A stretch of DNA of 38,463 nucleotides, from assembly GCF_001418655.1 (NCBI RefSeq), contig NZ_LIQZ01000224.1, positions 1-38,463 on the forward strand, read 5' to 3'. This stretch comes from Streptomyces phaeochromogenes (GTDB lineage: Bacteria > Actinomycetota > Actinomycetes > Streptomycetales > Streptomycetaceae). Below the pieces are notes generated by a model. That model searched no databases and had not been told where the DNA came from. It was given only the letters and a program-made list of their open reading frames with translations. Numbering within the stretch: position 1 is the stretch's first letter; the number at the start of each line of letters is the position of its first letter. Below are positions 31,241 to 38,265 of the stretch, one piece after another. A program made the translations under genes and the position numbers.

Positions 31241-31322
31241 CGCAGTTCCCCGCGCCCCTAAAGAACGGGCCCGTTCTTTAGGGGCGCGGGGAACTGCGCG
31301 ACCAGCACACGACTCACCCGCA
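31241..31322. repeat. Perfect 60-base palindrome of the dispersed repeat, plus its right flank
   Basis: 31241-31270 is the exact reverse complement of 31271-31300, centred on GGGCCC. Each half contains GGGGCGCGGGGAACTGCGC. The right half continues as the full repeat (31277-31322, ending CACCCGCA) in the orientation of the copies at 9588 and 34802. It lies between convergent genes chpE and the 31362 gene. Confidence 0.9.
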
Positions 31323-31361
31323 GCCGCCAAGCCCCCTCCCCACAGAGTCAGCGGGCGCAGC

Positions 31362-32150
31362 TCAGCGCGCCCCCCGCTCCCGCTCCTCCACAAACGCGTT
31401 GAACGCAGCCACCTGAGCCCTCCGAGCCGTCCGCTCGACCGGCCGCAACGCCTCGGAGCGCGCGGCCATCTCGGACGCGCTCACAGCCCCGCCGTGCCCG
31501 TTCTCGGAGGCGACGGAGATGAGCAGCCCGACCCGCTGGGCCAGCTCCAACACCCGTACCGCACGCGGCGGATACCCGGGTGCGAGCACCTCACGCCCCC
31601 GCTCGGCCCGAGCCCGGTACGCGTCGATCGCCGCCTCGGCGACCGGACCCGACCCGGCGACATCGAGCCGCGACAACATCTCCGTGGCATCGCGCAGCGC
31701 CTCCGCGAGCTCCCGCTCCGCCTCGCCGAGGGACGGCACATCGGCCGGCGGCGCCTCCCGCACGGGCAGACAGTGCCAGAGGACCTCCACGTGGACATCG
31801 CCGTCGGGCCCGGCCTCGTACACCTCGGGTACGAGCCCCAGCGCGGCCCCGTGACAGACCACCGCCTCCTCGGCATCGAGGGCGCGGGCGTTGAAGTCGG
31901 GCGGCCCGCTCAGCCCGAGCGGATGCCCGGGCGCGGGCAGCGCGACCCGCAGACCGGTCACCCCGAGCGCGCGCAGCCGCCCGAGGGCGAGGGTGAGCCC
32001 GACGGGCGCGGTCTCACCGGGCAGCCCCTCGACCCGGTGTACCGCGTCCTCGCCGACGATGGCGACGACCGCGTCGTCCGGAGAGGCAAAACCGGCCAAC
32101 AGGGCATTTCCCCATGCTGCCAGCCGTCCTGAGCGTGGTTCCGAATGCAT
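31362..32150 (-). CDS. Conserved hypothetical protein
   Basis: 262 residues, soluble, with no signal peptide. The first half is a compact alpha/beta-looking region (AVVAIVGEDAVHRVEGLP, GLTLALGRLRALGVTGLRVALPAPGHP); the second half is helical and charged (LGEAERELAEALRDATEMLSRLD, AYRARAERGREVLAPGYPPRAVRVLELAQRVG). I do not recognise a family with known function. ATG 32150 is chosen for the GGTGGGAG just upstream; a start at 32255 would add 35 residues overlapping the divergent ABC gene's leader. It is divergent from the ABC ATPase gene, which begins 122 bases away. Confidence 0.78.
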   Translation of the reverse strand: MHSEPRSGRLAAWGNALLAGFASPDDAVVAIVGEDAVHRVEGLPGETAPVGLTLALGRLRALGVTGLRVALPAPGHPLGLSGPPDFNARALDAEEAVVCHGAALGLVPEVYEAGPDGDVHVEVLWHCLPVREAPPADVPSLGEAERELAEALRDATEMLSRLDVAGSGPVAEAAIDAYRARAERGREVLAPGYPPRAVRVLELAQRVGLLISVASENGHGGAVSASEMAARSEALRPVERTARRAQVAAFNAFVEERERGAR

Positions 32151-32272
32151 GGCTCCCACCCTAAGGACCGGCCGATGGATTGGACGGGTCGACCGGTGGC
32201 GTAGGTTTTCCCTGGGGGCTGCGTCCACAGACGTCAGCGACGGCCGAGACTGCAATGGGAGACAGCGCGCTC

Positions 32273-33064
32273 ATGAGCGATGTTCTGGAGCTTGAGGACG
32301 TATCCGTGGTCCGAGAGGGCCGGGCTCTGGTGGACCAGGTCTCCTGGTCGGTCAAGGAGGGCGAGCGCTGGGTCATCCTCGGTCCCAACGGCGCCGGAAA
32401 AACGACCCTTCTGAACCTCGCCTCCAGCTACCTCTACCCCAGCCAGGGCACCGCCACCATCCTCGGCGAGACCCTCGGCAAGGTCGACGTCTTCGAGCTG
32501 CGCCCGCGCATCGGCATGGCCGGCATCGCCATGGCGGAGAAGCTCCCCAAGCGCCAGACCGTCCTGCAGACGGTCCTGACCGCCGCCTACGGCATGACGG
32601 CCGGCTGGCACGAGGACTACGAGGACGTCGACGAGCAGCGCGCCCGCGCCTTCCTCGACCGCCTCGGCATGACCGAGTTCGTCGACCGCAGGTTCGGCAC
32701 GCTCTCCGAGGGCGAGCGCAAGCGCACCCTCATCGCCCGCGCGCTGATGACCGACCCCGAGCTCCTCCTCCTCGACGAGCCCGCCGCCGGTCTCGACCTC
32801 GGTGGCCGCGAGGACCTCGTACGCCGCCTCGGCCGCCTCGCCCGCGACCCGATCGCCCCCTCCATGCTCATGGTCACGCACCACGTCGAGGAGATCGCCC
32901 CCGGCTTCACCCACGTCCTGATGATCCGTCAGGGCAAGGTGCTCGCCGCCGGCCCGCTGGAGCTCGAACTCACCTCGCGCAACCTGTCGTTGTGCTTCGG
33001 CCTCCCGCTCGTCGTGGAACAGGTCGGTGAGCGCTGGACCGCGCAGGGCCTGCCCATGTCCTGA
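32273..33064 (+). CDS. Soluble ABC-transporter-type ATPase, no permease nearby
   Basis: 263 residues, one ABC domain: Walker A GPNGAGKTT (37-45), signature LSEGE (144-148), Walker B LLLLDEP (164-170), H-loop His203 (VTHHVEEI). The signature SEGE instead of SGGQ and the insert MTAGWHEDYEDVDEQRAR (about 108-125) recall ModF/YlmA-like ATPases. No membrane partner gene lies next to it, so it either serves a permease encoded elsewhere or has a non-transport role. ATG 32273 is preferred (GGGAG 11 bases upstream); an in-frame ATG at 32255 has a weaker site. NfeD and SPFH genes follow on the same strand. Confidence 0.9.
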   Translation: MSDVLELEDVSVVREGRALVDQVSWSVKEGERWVILGPNGAGKTTLLNLASSYLYPSQGTATILGETLGKVDVFELRPRIGMAGIAMAEKLPKRQTVLQTVLTAAYGMTAGWHEDYEDVDEQRARAFLDRLGMTEFVDRRFGTLSEGERKRTLIARALMTDPELLLLDEPAAGLDLGGREDLVRRLGRLARDPIAPSMLMVTHHVEEIAPGFTHVLMIRQGKVLAAGPLELELTSRNLSLCFGLPLVVEQVGERWTAQGLPMS

Positions 33065-33135
33065 CCCCAGGAACACCTGCCCCAACTTGATCGGCGCCCT
33101 GTCGGGGACAGGACCCGCGGACCTACCATGACCAC

Positions 33136-33567
33136 GTGGACGACATCGACGCATGGGTGTGGTGGCTGATCGGCGCGGTCGGGCTCGGAATCCCGCTCGT
33201 CGTGACCGCGATGCCGGAGTTCGGAATGCTCGCCGTCGGCGCCGTCGCGGGCGCCGTGACCGCGGGGCTCGGAGGCGGTGTGGTCCTCCAAGTGGTGGTC
33301 TTCGCCGTCGTCTCGGTCGCGCTCATCGCGGTCGTACGCCCAGTCGCCACCCGACATCGCTCCCAGCGGCCCCAACTCGCCACAGGCATCGACGCCTTGA
33401 GGGGCAAGCAGGCCGTCGTCCTGGAGAGAGTCGACGGTTCGGGTGGCCGGATCAAGCTCGCCGGAGAGGTCTGGTCCGCGCGCGCCCTCGACACCGGACG
33501 CGCCTACGAAGTAGGCCAAGAGGTGGACGTCGTGGAGATCGAAGGGGCCACGGCCATCGTCATGTGA
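33136..33567 (+). CDS. NfeD-like membrane protein
   Basis: 143 residues. Two to three hydrophobic helices in the first 70 residues (WWLIGAVGLGIPLVVTA, GMLAVGAVAGAVTAGLGGGVV, VVVFAVVSVALIAVV), then a soluble OB-fold domain (about 82-143; GIDALRGKQAVVLERVDGSGGRIKLAGEVWSARA and VDVVEIEGATAIVM) typical of NfeD. NfeD partners with SPFH proteins, and the next gene encodes one, 129 bases downstream. The GTG at 33136 is weakly supported by a ribosome site. The pair is thought to organise membrane domains; in some bacteria it works with membrane proteases. Confidence 0.88.
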   Translation: MDDIDAWVWWLIGAVGLGIPLVVTAMPEFGMLAVGAVAGAVTAGLGGGVVLQVVVFAVVSVALIAVVRPVATRHRSQRPQLATGIDALRGKQAVVLERVDGSGGRIKLAGEVWSARALDTGRAYEVGQEVDVVEIEGATAIVM

Positions 33568-33631
33568 CTCCGTGGCGTCCAGTGAACGGAACGTCGCACG
33601 TGGCGAGTTGTGGTCTGACACACTCGTCCAG

Positions 33632-33659
33632 CAAGATCTTCGACAATCACAAGATCTTC
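33632..33659. repeat. Two CAAGATCTTC repeats 18 bases apart
   Basis: CAAGATCTTC occurs at 33632-33641 and 33650-33659 in the gap between NfeD and SPFH genes. Each holds the palindrome AAGATCTT. It may be an operator or part of a promoter for the SPFH gene. Confidence 0.45.
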
Positions 33660-33696
33660 CGGAAGCACCTAGGCGGAGAAGGGTACGGGGACCACG

Positions 33697-34647
33697 ATGG
33701 AACCGATCATCATCGTCCTGATCATTCTGGTGGTGTTGGTCTTCATCGCATTGATCAAGACCATCCAGGTGATCCCACAGGCCAGCGCGGCCATCGTCGA
33801 GCGGTTCGGCCGCTACACGCGCACGCTCAACGCCGGCCTCAACATCGTCGTCCCGTTCATCGACTCGATCCGCAACCGCATCGACCTCCGTGAACAGGTC
33901 GTTCCGTTCCCGCCCCAGCCGGTGATCACCCAGGACAACCTGGTCGTGAACATCGACACCGTCATCTACTACCAGGTGACCGACGCCCGCGCCGCCACCT
34001 ACGAGGTCGCCAGCTACATCCAGGCGATCGAGCAGCTCACCGTCACCACGCTCCGCAACATCATCGGTGGCATGGACCTGGAGCGGACCCTGACCTCCCG
34101 CGAGGAGATCAACGCGGCCCTGCGCGGCGTCCTCGACGAGGCCACCGGCAAGTGGGGCATCCGCGTCAACCGCGTCGAGCTCAAGGCCATCGAGCCGCCC
34201 ACCTCCATCCAGGACTCGATGGAGAAGCAGATGCGCGCCGACCGTGACAAGCGCGCCGCGATCCTCACCGCCGAAGGTATCCGCCAGTCGCAGATCCTCA
34301 CCGCCGAGGGCGAGAAGCAGTCCGCGATCCTGCGCGCCGAAGGTGAGGCAAGGGCCGCCGCACTGCGCGCCGAGGGCGAGGCCCAGGCCATCCGTACGGT
34401 CTTCGAGTCCATCCACGCCGGAGACGCGGACCAGAAGCTCCTCGCCTACCAGTACCTCCAGATGCTCCCGAAGATCGCCGAAGGCGACGCCAACAAGCTC
34501 TGGATCGTCCCCAGCGAGATCGGCGACGCCCTCAAGGGCCTCAGCGGCGCCATGGGCAACTTCGGCCCGATGGGCGGCATGGGCGGAGGCGGCGGCCAGG
34601 GCAACGCCCCCACAGAACGCCGAGAAAAGCCGTCGGTCACCGACTGA
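33697..34647 (+). CDS. SPFH/stomatin-like (band 7) protein
   Basis: 316 residues. An N-terminal membrane helix (3-21) is followed by the SPFH core (VIPQASAAIVERFGRYTRTLNAGLNIVVPFID, REQVVPFPPQPVITQDNLVVNIDTVIYYQV). A coiled helix from about 170-240 has repeats of about 11 residues (ILTAEGIRQSQ, ILTAEGEKQSA, ILRAEGEARAA, LRAEGEAQAI). The Gly/Met-rich C-terminal tail is GPMGGMGGGGGQG. Such proteins form large membrane-anchored rings at specialised membrane domains. The upstream NfeD gene is the usual partner. The ATG at 33697 is preceded by GGAGAAGGG. It ends at a strong hairpin terminator. Confidence 0.93.
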   Translation: MEPIIIVLIILVVLVFIALIKTIQVIPQASAAIVERFGRYTRTLNAGLNIVVPFIDSIRNRIDLREQVVPFPPQPVITQDNLVVNIDTVIYYQVTDARAATYEVASYIQAIEQLTVTTLRNIIGGMDLERTLTSREEINAALRGVLDEATGKWGIRVNRVELKAIEPPTSIQDSMEKQMRADRDKRAAILTAEGIRQSQILTAEGEKQSAILRAEGEARAAALRAEGEAQAIRTVFESIHAGDADQKLLAYQYLQMLPKIAEGDANKLWIVPSEIGDALKGLSGAMGNFGPMGGMGGGGGQGNAPTERREKPSVTD

Positions 34648-34660
34648 CCAGCACACAAGA

Positions 34661-34690
34661 GGGGGCTCGCGTCACAGGACGCGAGCCCCC
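34661..34690 (+). terminator. 13-bp hairpin terminator after the SPFH gene
   Basis: GGGGGCTCGCGTC (34661-34673) and GACGCGAGCCCCC (34678-34690) are perfect arms around ACAG, with ATTCTTGTTC following. Confidence 0.85.
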
Positions 34691-34750
34691 ATTCTTGTTC
34701 CGGGCCGCGGGAGCAGCCAGTCTTCCTTGAGGCGCGAGGAACGGCCTGCT

Positions 34751-34847
34751 GGGGCGCGGGGAACGGCGCATCCTTTAGGGGCGCGGAGAACTGCGCAATC
34801 TTTTAAGGGGCGCGGGGAACTGCGCACCGAGCCACGACCCACCCGCA
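34751..34847 (+). repeat. Three tandem degenerate copies of the dispersed repeat
   Basis: GGGGCGCGGGGAACGGCGCA at 34751-34770, TTTAGGGGCGCGGAGAACTG at 34774-34793, and TTTAAGGGGCGCGGGGAAC at 34802-34820 continuing to the CACCCGCA end at 34847. A further worn copy may begin near 34732. It lies between the convergent SPFH and HNH genes. Confidence 0.85.
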
Positions 34848-34887
34848 CCCACCAACGAACCCGCACACCCCGGCCAGAGCGAAGCGC

Positions 34888-35394
34888 CTACGCCGCCGGC
34901 TGCGCAAGCCACTCCGGCAAAGCCTCAAGATCATCGCGCCCCAGCGCGAGCAACATCGCATCGGCAGGCGTCGGCTCGAACGGCTGCCGCAACAGCGGCA
35001 TCCCCGCCTGATCCGGCGTCCGCGCAGCCTTGCGATGGTTGTCCTCCGCGCACGAGGCAACCGTGTTCAGCCAGGAGTCCTGACCACCCTGCGCCCGAGG
35101 CACGACGTGGTCCACGGTCGTCGCCCGACGACCGCAGTAGGCGCACCTGTGCCGGTCACGTACCAGCACACCCCGCCTCGACCACGGCGCTTGTCTTCGG
35201 AACGGCACCCGGACATAGCGGCACAGCCTGATCACCCGGGGCGCCGGTATATCGAGCGCGGCTCCGCGCATACGCAGTTCGGGGTGGGCCTGCTCGACAA
35301 CGGCCTTGTCCTGCAGCACCAGAACGACGGCTCGGTTCAACGTCACCGTCGACAGCGGCTCAAAGCTCGCATTCAGCACCAGCGTGTCCCGCAT
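34888..35394 (-). CDS. HNH endonuclease-domain protein
   Basis: 168 residues. The N-terminal part, LVLNASFEPLSTVTLNRAVVLVLQDKAVVE, is a common lead-in of bacterial HNH proteins. The HNH fold (about 75-125) shows Cys84-x2-Cys87 (RCAYCGRR), Asp95-His96 (VDHVVPRAQGG), Asn110 (WLNTVASC), Cys115 and His120. It can cleave DNA with a divalent metal; the biological target is unknown, and such stand-alone proteins are common in streptomycete core regions. ATG 35394 is chosen for GGGAGGTGG about 6 bases upstream; longer in-frame starts run into the next terminator. Confidence 0.9.
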   Translation of the reverse strand: MRDTLVLNASFEPLSTVTLNRAVVLVLQDKAVVEQAHPELRMRGAALDIPAPRVIRLCRYVRVPFRRQAPWSRRGVLVRDRHRCAYCGRRATTVDHVVPRAQGGQDSWLNTVASCAEDNHRKAARTPDQAGMPLLRQPFEPTPADAMLLALGRDDLEALPEWLAQPAA

Positions 35395-35485
35395 CAAGCC
35401 CACCTCCCATGCGCACCGGCCCACCGCCTGGCGGGCTTGGATCAACTCTGGCCGGGCACGCCGAGATGGACAACGCAATAAAAAA

Positions 35486-35523
35486 TGCCCGCCCCTGATC
35501 AATTCCATGACCAGGGGCGGGCA
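35486..35523 (-). terminator. Classical rho-independent terminator after the PEBP gene
   Basis: On the minus strand TGCCCGCCCCTG (35523-35512) pairs with CAGGGGCGGGCA (35497-35486) and is followed by TTTTTTATTG. The T-run is unusual for this GC-rich genome. Confidence 0.85.
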
Positions 35524-35539
35524 AACGTTCAGTGAACGC

Positions 35540-36079
35540 TCAGCTGTCCGCGGGAGCCGCGTACTCGGCGATGACCTGCGCCCTCGCCAGCGTGTGGAAC
35601 CGGAGATTGAAGCCCACGACAGCCGGGGAGGCGTCCGAGTCGGGACCGAGCTTCTCCTGGTCCACCGCGTACACCGTGAACACATACCGGTGCGCCGGGT
35701 CCCCGGCAGGCGGCGCGGCGCCGCCGAAGTCCTTCGACCCGTAGTCGTTGCGCGCCTGCACGGCGCCCTCGGGCAGGCCCTCGAACTTCCCCGTGCCCGC
35801 GCCCGTCGGCAGTTCCGCCACCGAGGCCGGAATGTCGAACACGACCCAGTGCCAGAAGCCGCTCCCCGTGGGGGCGTCCGGGTCGAAGCACGTCACGGCG
35901 AAACTCTTGGTCTCCGGCGGGAAGCCTTCCCAGCGCAGCTGCGGCGAAATGTTCCCGGCCGCGTAGACCTGAGCGTCCTTCAGCGTCGCGCCCGGCTCGA
36001 CGTCCTCACTCGTGACCGTGAAGGACGGCACGACGGGATGGAAGTCGTGGGGAAGCGGCGGCCTCTTGGGCTCGGTCAC
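35540..36079 (-). CDS. YbhB/YbcL-type PEBP (Raf kinase inhibitor-like) protein
   Basis: 179 residues. The phosphatidylethanolamine-binding-protein fold is indicated by SPQLRWEGFPPETKSFAVTCFDPDAPTG (DPDAP at 66-70), FWHWVVFDIPA (His77) and HRYVFTVYAVD. It has no signal peptide, so it is cytoplasmic. The YbhB/YbcL family in bacteria has no settled ligand. The GTG at 36079 is chosen for the AGGAGG 7 bases upstream. It lies 51 bases after spo0M and ends at a rho-independent terminator, so it can be the second gene of that unit. Confidence 0.92.
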   Translation of the reverse strand: MTEPKRPPLPHDFHPVVPSFTVTSEDVEPGATLKDAQVYAAGNISPQLRWEGFPPETKSFAVTCFDPDAPTGSGFWHWVVFDIPASVAELPTGAGTGKFEGLPEGAVQARNDYGSKDFGGAAPPAGDPAHRYVFTVYAVDQEKLGPDSDASPAVVGFNLRFHTLARAQVIAEYAAPADS

Positions 36080-36129
36080 CTCGGCACCTCCTGATCGGTT
36101 CCTGATCCTTGGAAACTCTCGCCCCGAGC

Positions 36130-36915
36130 CTAGAACCAGTTCCGCTTGCTACCGACCTCGGACAGCCACTGGTTGAGATACGCGGTCCAGTCGGTCCCCT
36201 GGAAGTCGTTGAGCCCCACCTTGAAGGAGCGGAACGTGTCGCTGCCCTCACTGAAGAGACCCGGCTTCTTGTCCATCTCCAGTACGACGTCCATCTCACG
36301 GTCGTCCGCGACGAAGCTGAGTTCGACCTGGTTGAGACCGCGGTACTGCTGCGGCGGGAAGAACTCGATCTCCTGGTAGAACGGCAGCTTCTGCCGCGTA
36401 CCCCGGATGTGGCCGCGCTCCAGGTCCGCGTTCTTGAAGCGGAAGCCCAGCTGGATGAACGCGTCCAGCAGCGCCTGCTGCGCCGGCAGCGGGTGCACGC
36501 TGATCGGGTCCAGGTCGCCGGAGTCCACCGCGCGCGCGATCTCCAGCTCCGTGGTCACACCGACGTTCATCCCGCGCAGCGGCTGCCCGGAGATGGTCGT
36601 GATCGGCGTCTCCCACGGGATCTCGAGCCCGAACGGCACCGCGTGCACCCCGCCCGCCTGCAGCTCGAAGGCACCGCCGAGCCGCAGCTTCGTGAACTCG
36701 ACGTCCTGCTTGTACTCCTGGTCGTCATGGCCCTCGACCTCGACCCGGGCCTGGAGACCGACCGACAGACCCTCGATCGCCTGGTTCACGGACCCGCCCT
36801 GGATCCGCACCTCACCCTGGACGACGCCGCCGGGTACGACGTTGACCTCGGTCAGCACCGTCTCGACCGAAGCCCCACCGGCCCCCAGGCTCGCGAGCAG
36901 CCGCTTGAACCCCAT
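36130..36915 (-). CDS. spo0M: Sporulation control protein Spo0M
   Basis: 261 residues with the Spo0M/arrestin-like fold. The N-terminal MGFKRLLASLGAGGASVETVL and GGVVQGEVRIQGG are the usual family opening. Other features are QEYKQDVEFTKLRL and PFYQEIEFFPPQQYRGLNQVELSFV (about 175-205). In Bacillus it modulates sporulation entry; in streptomycetes a role in growth or sporulation is inferred. The ATG at 36915 has GAGGAGG about 6 bases upstream, and the rejected longer start at 37011 has none. It is divergent from the DNA glycosylase gene. Confidence 0.93.
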   Translation of the reverse strand: MGFKRLLASLGAGGASVETVLTEVNVVPGGVVQGEVRIQGGSVNQAIEGLSVGLQARVEVEGHDDQEYKQDVEFTKLRLGGAFELQAGGVHAVPFGLEIPWETPITTISGQPLRGMNVGVTTELEIARAVDSGDLDPISVHPLPAQQALLDAFIQLGFRFKNADLERGHIRGTRQKLPFYQEIEFFPPQQYRGLNQVELSFVADDREMDVVLEMDKKPGLFSEGSDTFRSFKVGLNDFQGTDWTAYLNQWLSEVGSKRNWF

Positions 36916-37082
36916 GTCTTTTCCTCCTCGGGCAACGCCCCGTTGTTGTTCTGTCCGGATCAGATCCTTGATCCATACAAACGCGATCCAGCCGTGTCCG
37001 GTTCCGCGCACTCACCCTGGCAAGACGCACGCTCCCTGACCACCCCGTACGCAGTCACACCTCTGTACTACGCTCGTACGCC

Positions 37083-37724
37083 ATGATCGCGGCCCCTGAC
37101 CGTACGCCCCTCACCCGGGAGTTCTTCGACCGACCCGTACTGGAGGTCGCCCCAGACCTCCTGGGACGCGTACTTGTGCGCACCACCCCGGAAGGTCCGA
37201 TCGAACTCCGCCTCACGGAGGTCGAGGCGTACGACGGTCCGAACGATCCCGGCTCCCACGCCTACCGCGGCCCCACCGCCCGCAACGGCGTGATGTTCGG
37301 TCCGCCCGGGTACGTCTACGTCTACTTCACCTACGGCATGTGGCACTGCATGAACCTGGTGTGCGGCCCGGAGGGCAGGGCGAGCGCGGTCCTGCTCCGC
37401 GCCGGCGAGATCACCGAAGGCGCCGAGCTGGCTCGCAAACGTCGACTTTCGGCCCGAAACGACAGAGAACTGGCCAAAGGCCCGGCCCGCCTGGCCACGG
37501 CCCTGGGGATCGACCGGGCCCTCGACGGTACGGACGCATGCGCCACGGAGGGTTCACCCCTGGGCCTCCTCACGGGCACCCCGGTGCCTTCCGACCAGGT
37601 ACGCAATGGTCCACGCACCGGCGTGTCCGGCGACGGAGGCGTCCACCCGTGGCGCTTCTGGGCCGACAACGACCCGACGGTGAGCCCGTATCGGGCCCAC
37701 ACCCCCCGCCGTCGCCGAACTTGA
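37083..37724 (+). CDS. DNA-3-methyladenine glycosylase (AAG/MPG family)
   Basis: 213 residues, length typical of bacterial AAG. It removes alkylated or deaminated purines such as 3-methyladenine and hypoxanthine. The family pattern EVEAYDGPNDPGSHAYRG gives the general base Glu48, followed by GPTARNGVMFGPPGYVYVYFTYGMWHCMN, with Tyr and His residues that flip the base. The final NGPRTGV segment is also typical. The ATG at 37083 follows a short divergent gap from spo0M. The stop codon (37722-37724) lies inside the -35 of the rRNA promoter. Confidence 0.95.
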   Translation: MIAAPDRTPLTREFFDRPVLEVAPDLLGRVLVRTTPEGPIELRLTEVEAYDGPNDPGSHAYRGPTARNGVMFGPPGYVYVYFTYGMWHCMNLVCGPEGRASAVLLRAGEITEGAELARKRRLSARNDRELAKGPARLATALGIDRALDGTDACATEGSPLGLLTGTPVPSDQVRNGPRTGVSGDGGVHPWRFWADNDPTVSPYRAHTPRRRRT

Positions 37725-37749
37725 CTCTCCCCTGGGGGGTCCGTAATGT
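37721..37749 (+). promoter_or_regulatory. rRNA operon promoter, distal
   Basis: -35 TTGACT (37721-37726) and -10 TAATGT (37744-37749) have a 17-base spacer. The -35 overlaps the stop codon of the glycosylase gene. It is about 540 bases before 16S, as for distal Streptomyces rrn promoters. Confidence 0.65.
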
Positions 37750-38059
37750 AGCCCGAGCCGCTGAACCGGGTACGGCGTTCAGTCAGCAGTCGGAAGCGGC
37801 CAACCCACTACCTACGACTTCCTCTGAGTGAGGGCGAATTCGGCGTGCCTGCATGCCTGAATTCAAGCTTGCGGAACTCGATTATGAGTTGCTGAAGGGA
37901 TCGGCTAACGTAGTGAATGTCGAAAGGCCGCGAGGCCAAAAGGCAAATCCCACCGACTGGGAATCACGGCCCGAAAGGGTCTGATAGAGTCGGAAACGCA
38001 AGACCGAAGGGAAGCCCGGAGGAAAGCCCGAGAGGGTGAGTACAAAGGAAGCGTCCGTT

Positions 38060-38076
38060 CCTTGAGAACTCAACAG
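38060..38076 (+). promoter_or_regulatory. Box-A-like antitermination element
   Basis: CCTTGAGAACTCAACAG resembles actinobacterial rrn box A (TTTGAGAACTCAA). It lies 190 bases before 16S. Confidence 0.6.
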
Positions 38077-38181
38077 CGTGCCAAAAATCAACGCCAGATA
38101 TGTTGATACCCCGTCTCCGGCCATCATGGCTGGGACGAGGTTCCTTTGAAAAAGTCCTGCCGGGCATTGTTCCGGTAGGCG

Positions 38182-38228
38182 CACAGCGAGGACGCTGTGA
38201 ACAGTCGGGCTTATTCCGCTCGACTGTT
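38182..38228 (+). other. Pre-16S hairpins, possible RNase processing sites
   Basis: CACAGCG/CGCTGTG (38182-38199) and AACAGTCG/CGACTGTT (38200-38228) form two consecutive hairpins just before the mature 5' end. Confidence 0.6.
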
Positions 38229-38265
38229 CCGCTCTCGTGGTGTCATCCCGATTACGGGAATACAT

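Larger units (their letters stand above)
37750..38265 (+). other. rRNA operon leader, no protein gene
   Basis: The about 515 bases between the distal promoter and 16S hold no coding frame. I see a second likely -10 TAGAGT (37985-37990) in the conserved TCTGATAGAGTCGG context, a box-A-like antitermination stretch CCTTGAGAACTCAACAG at 38060-38076, and processing hairpins at 38182-38228. The order and motifs match Streptomyces rrn leaders. Confidence 0.8.

Noticed and set aside
37836..37870. Cluster of restriction-type palindromes (GAATTC, GCATGC, GAATTC, AAGCTT) resembling a cloning linker
   Set aside because: It sits within a continuous, typical Streptomyces rrn leader, and the order is not that of a common vector. 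Chance is the simpler reading.
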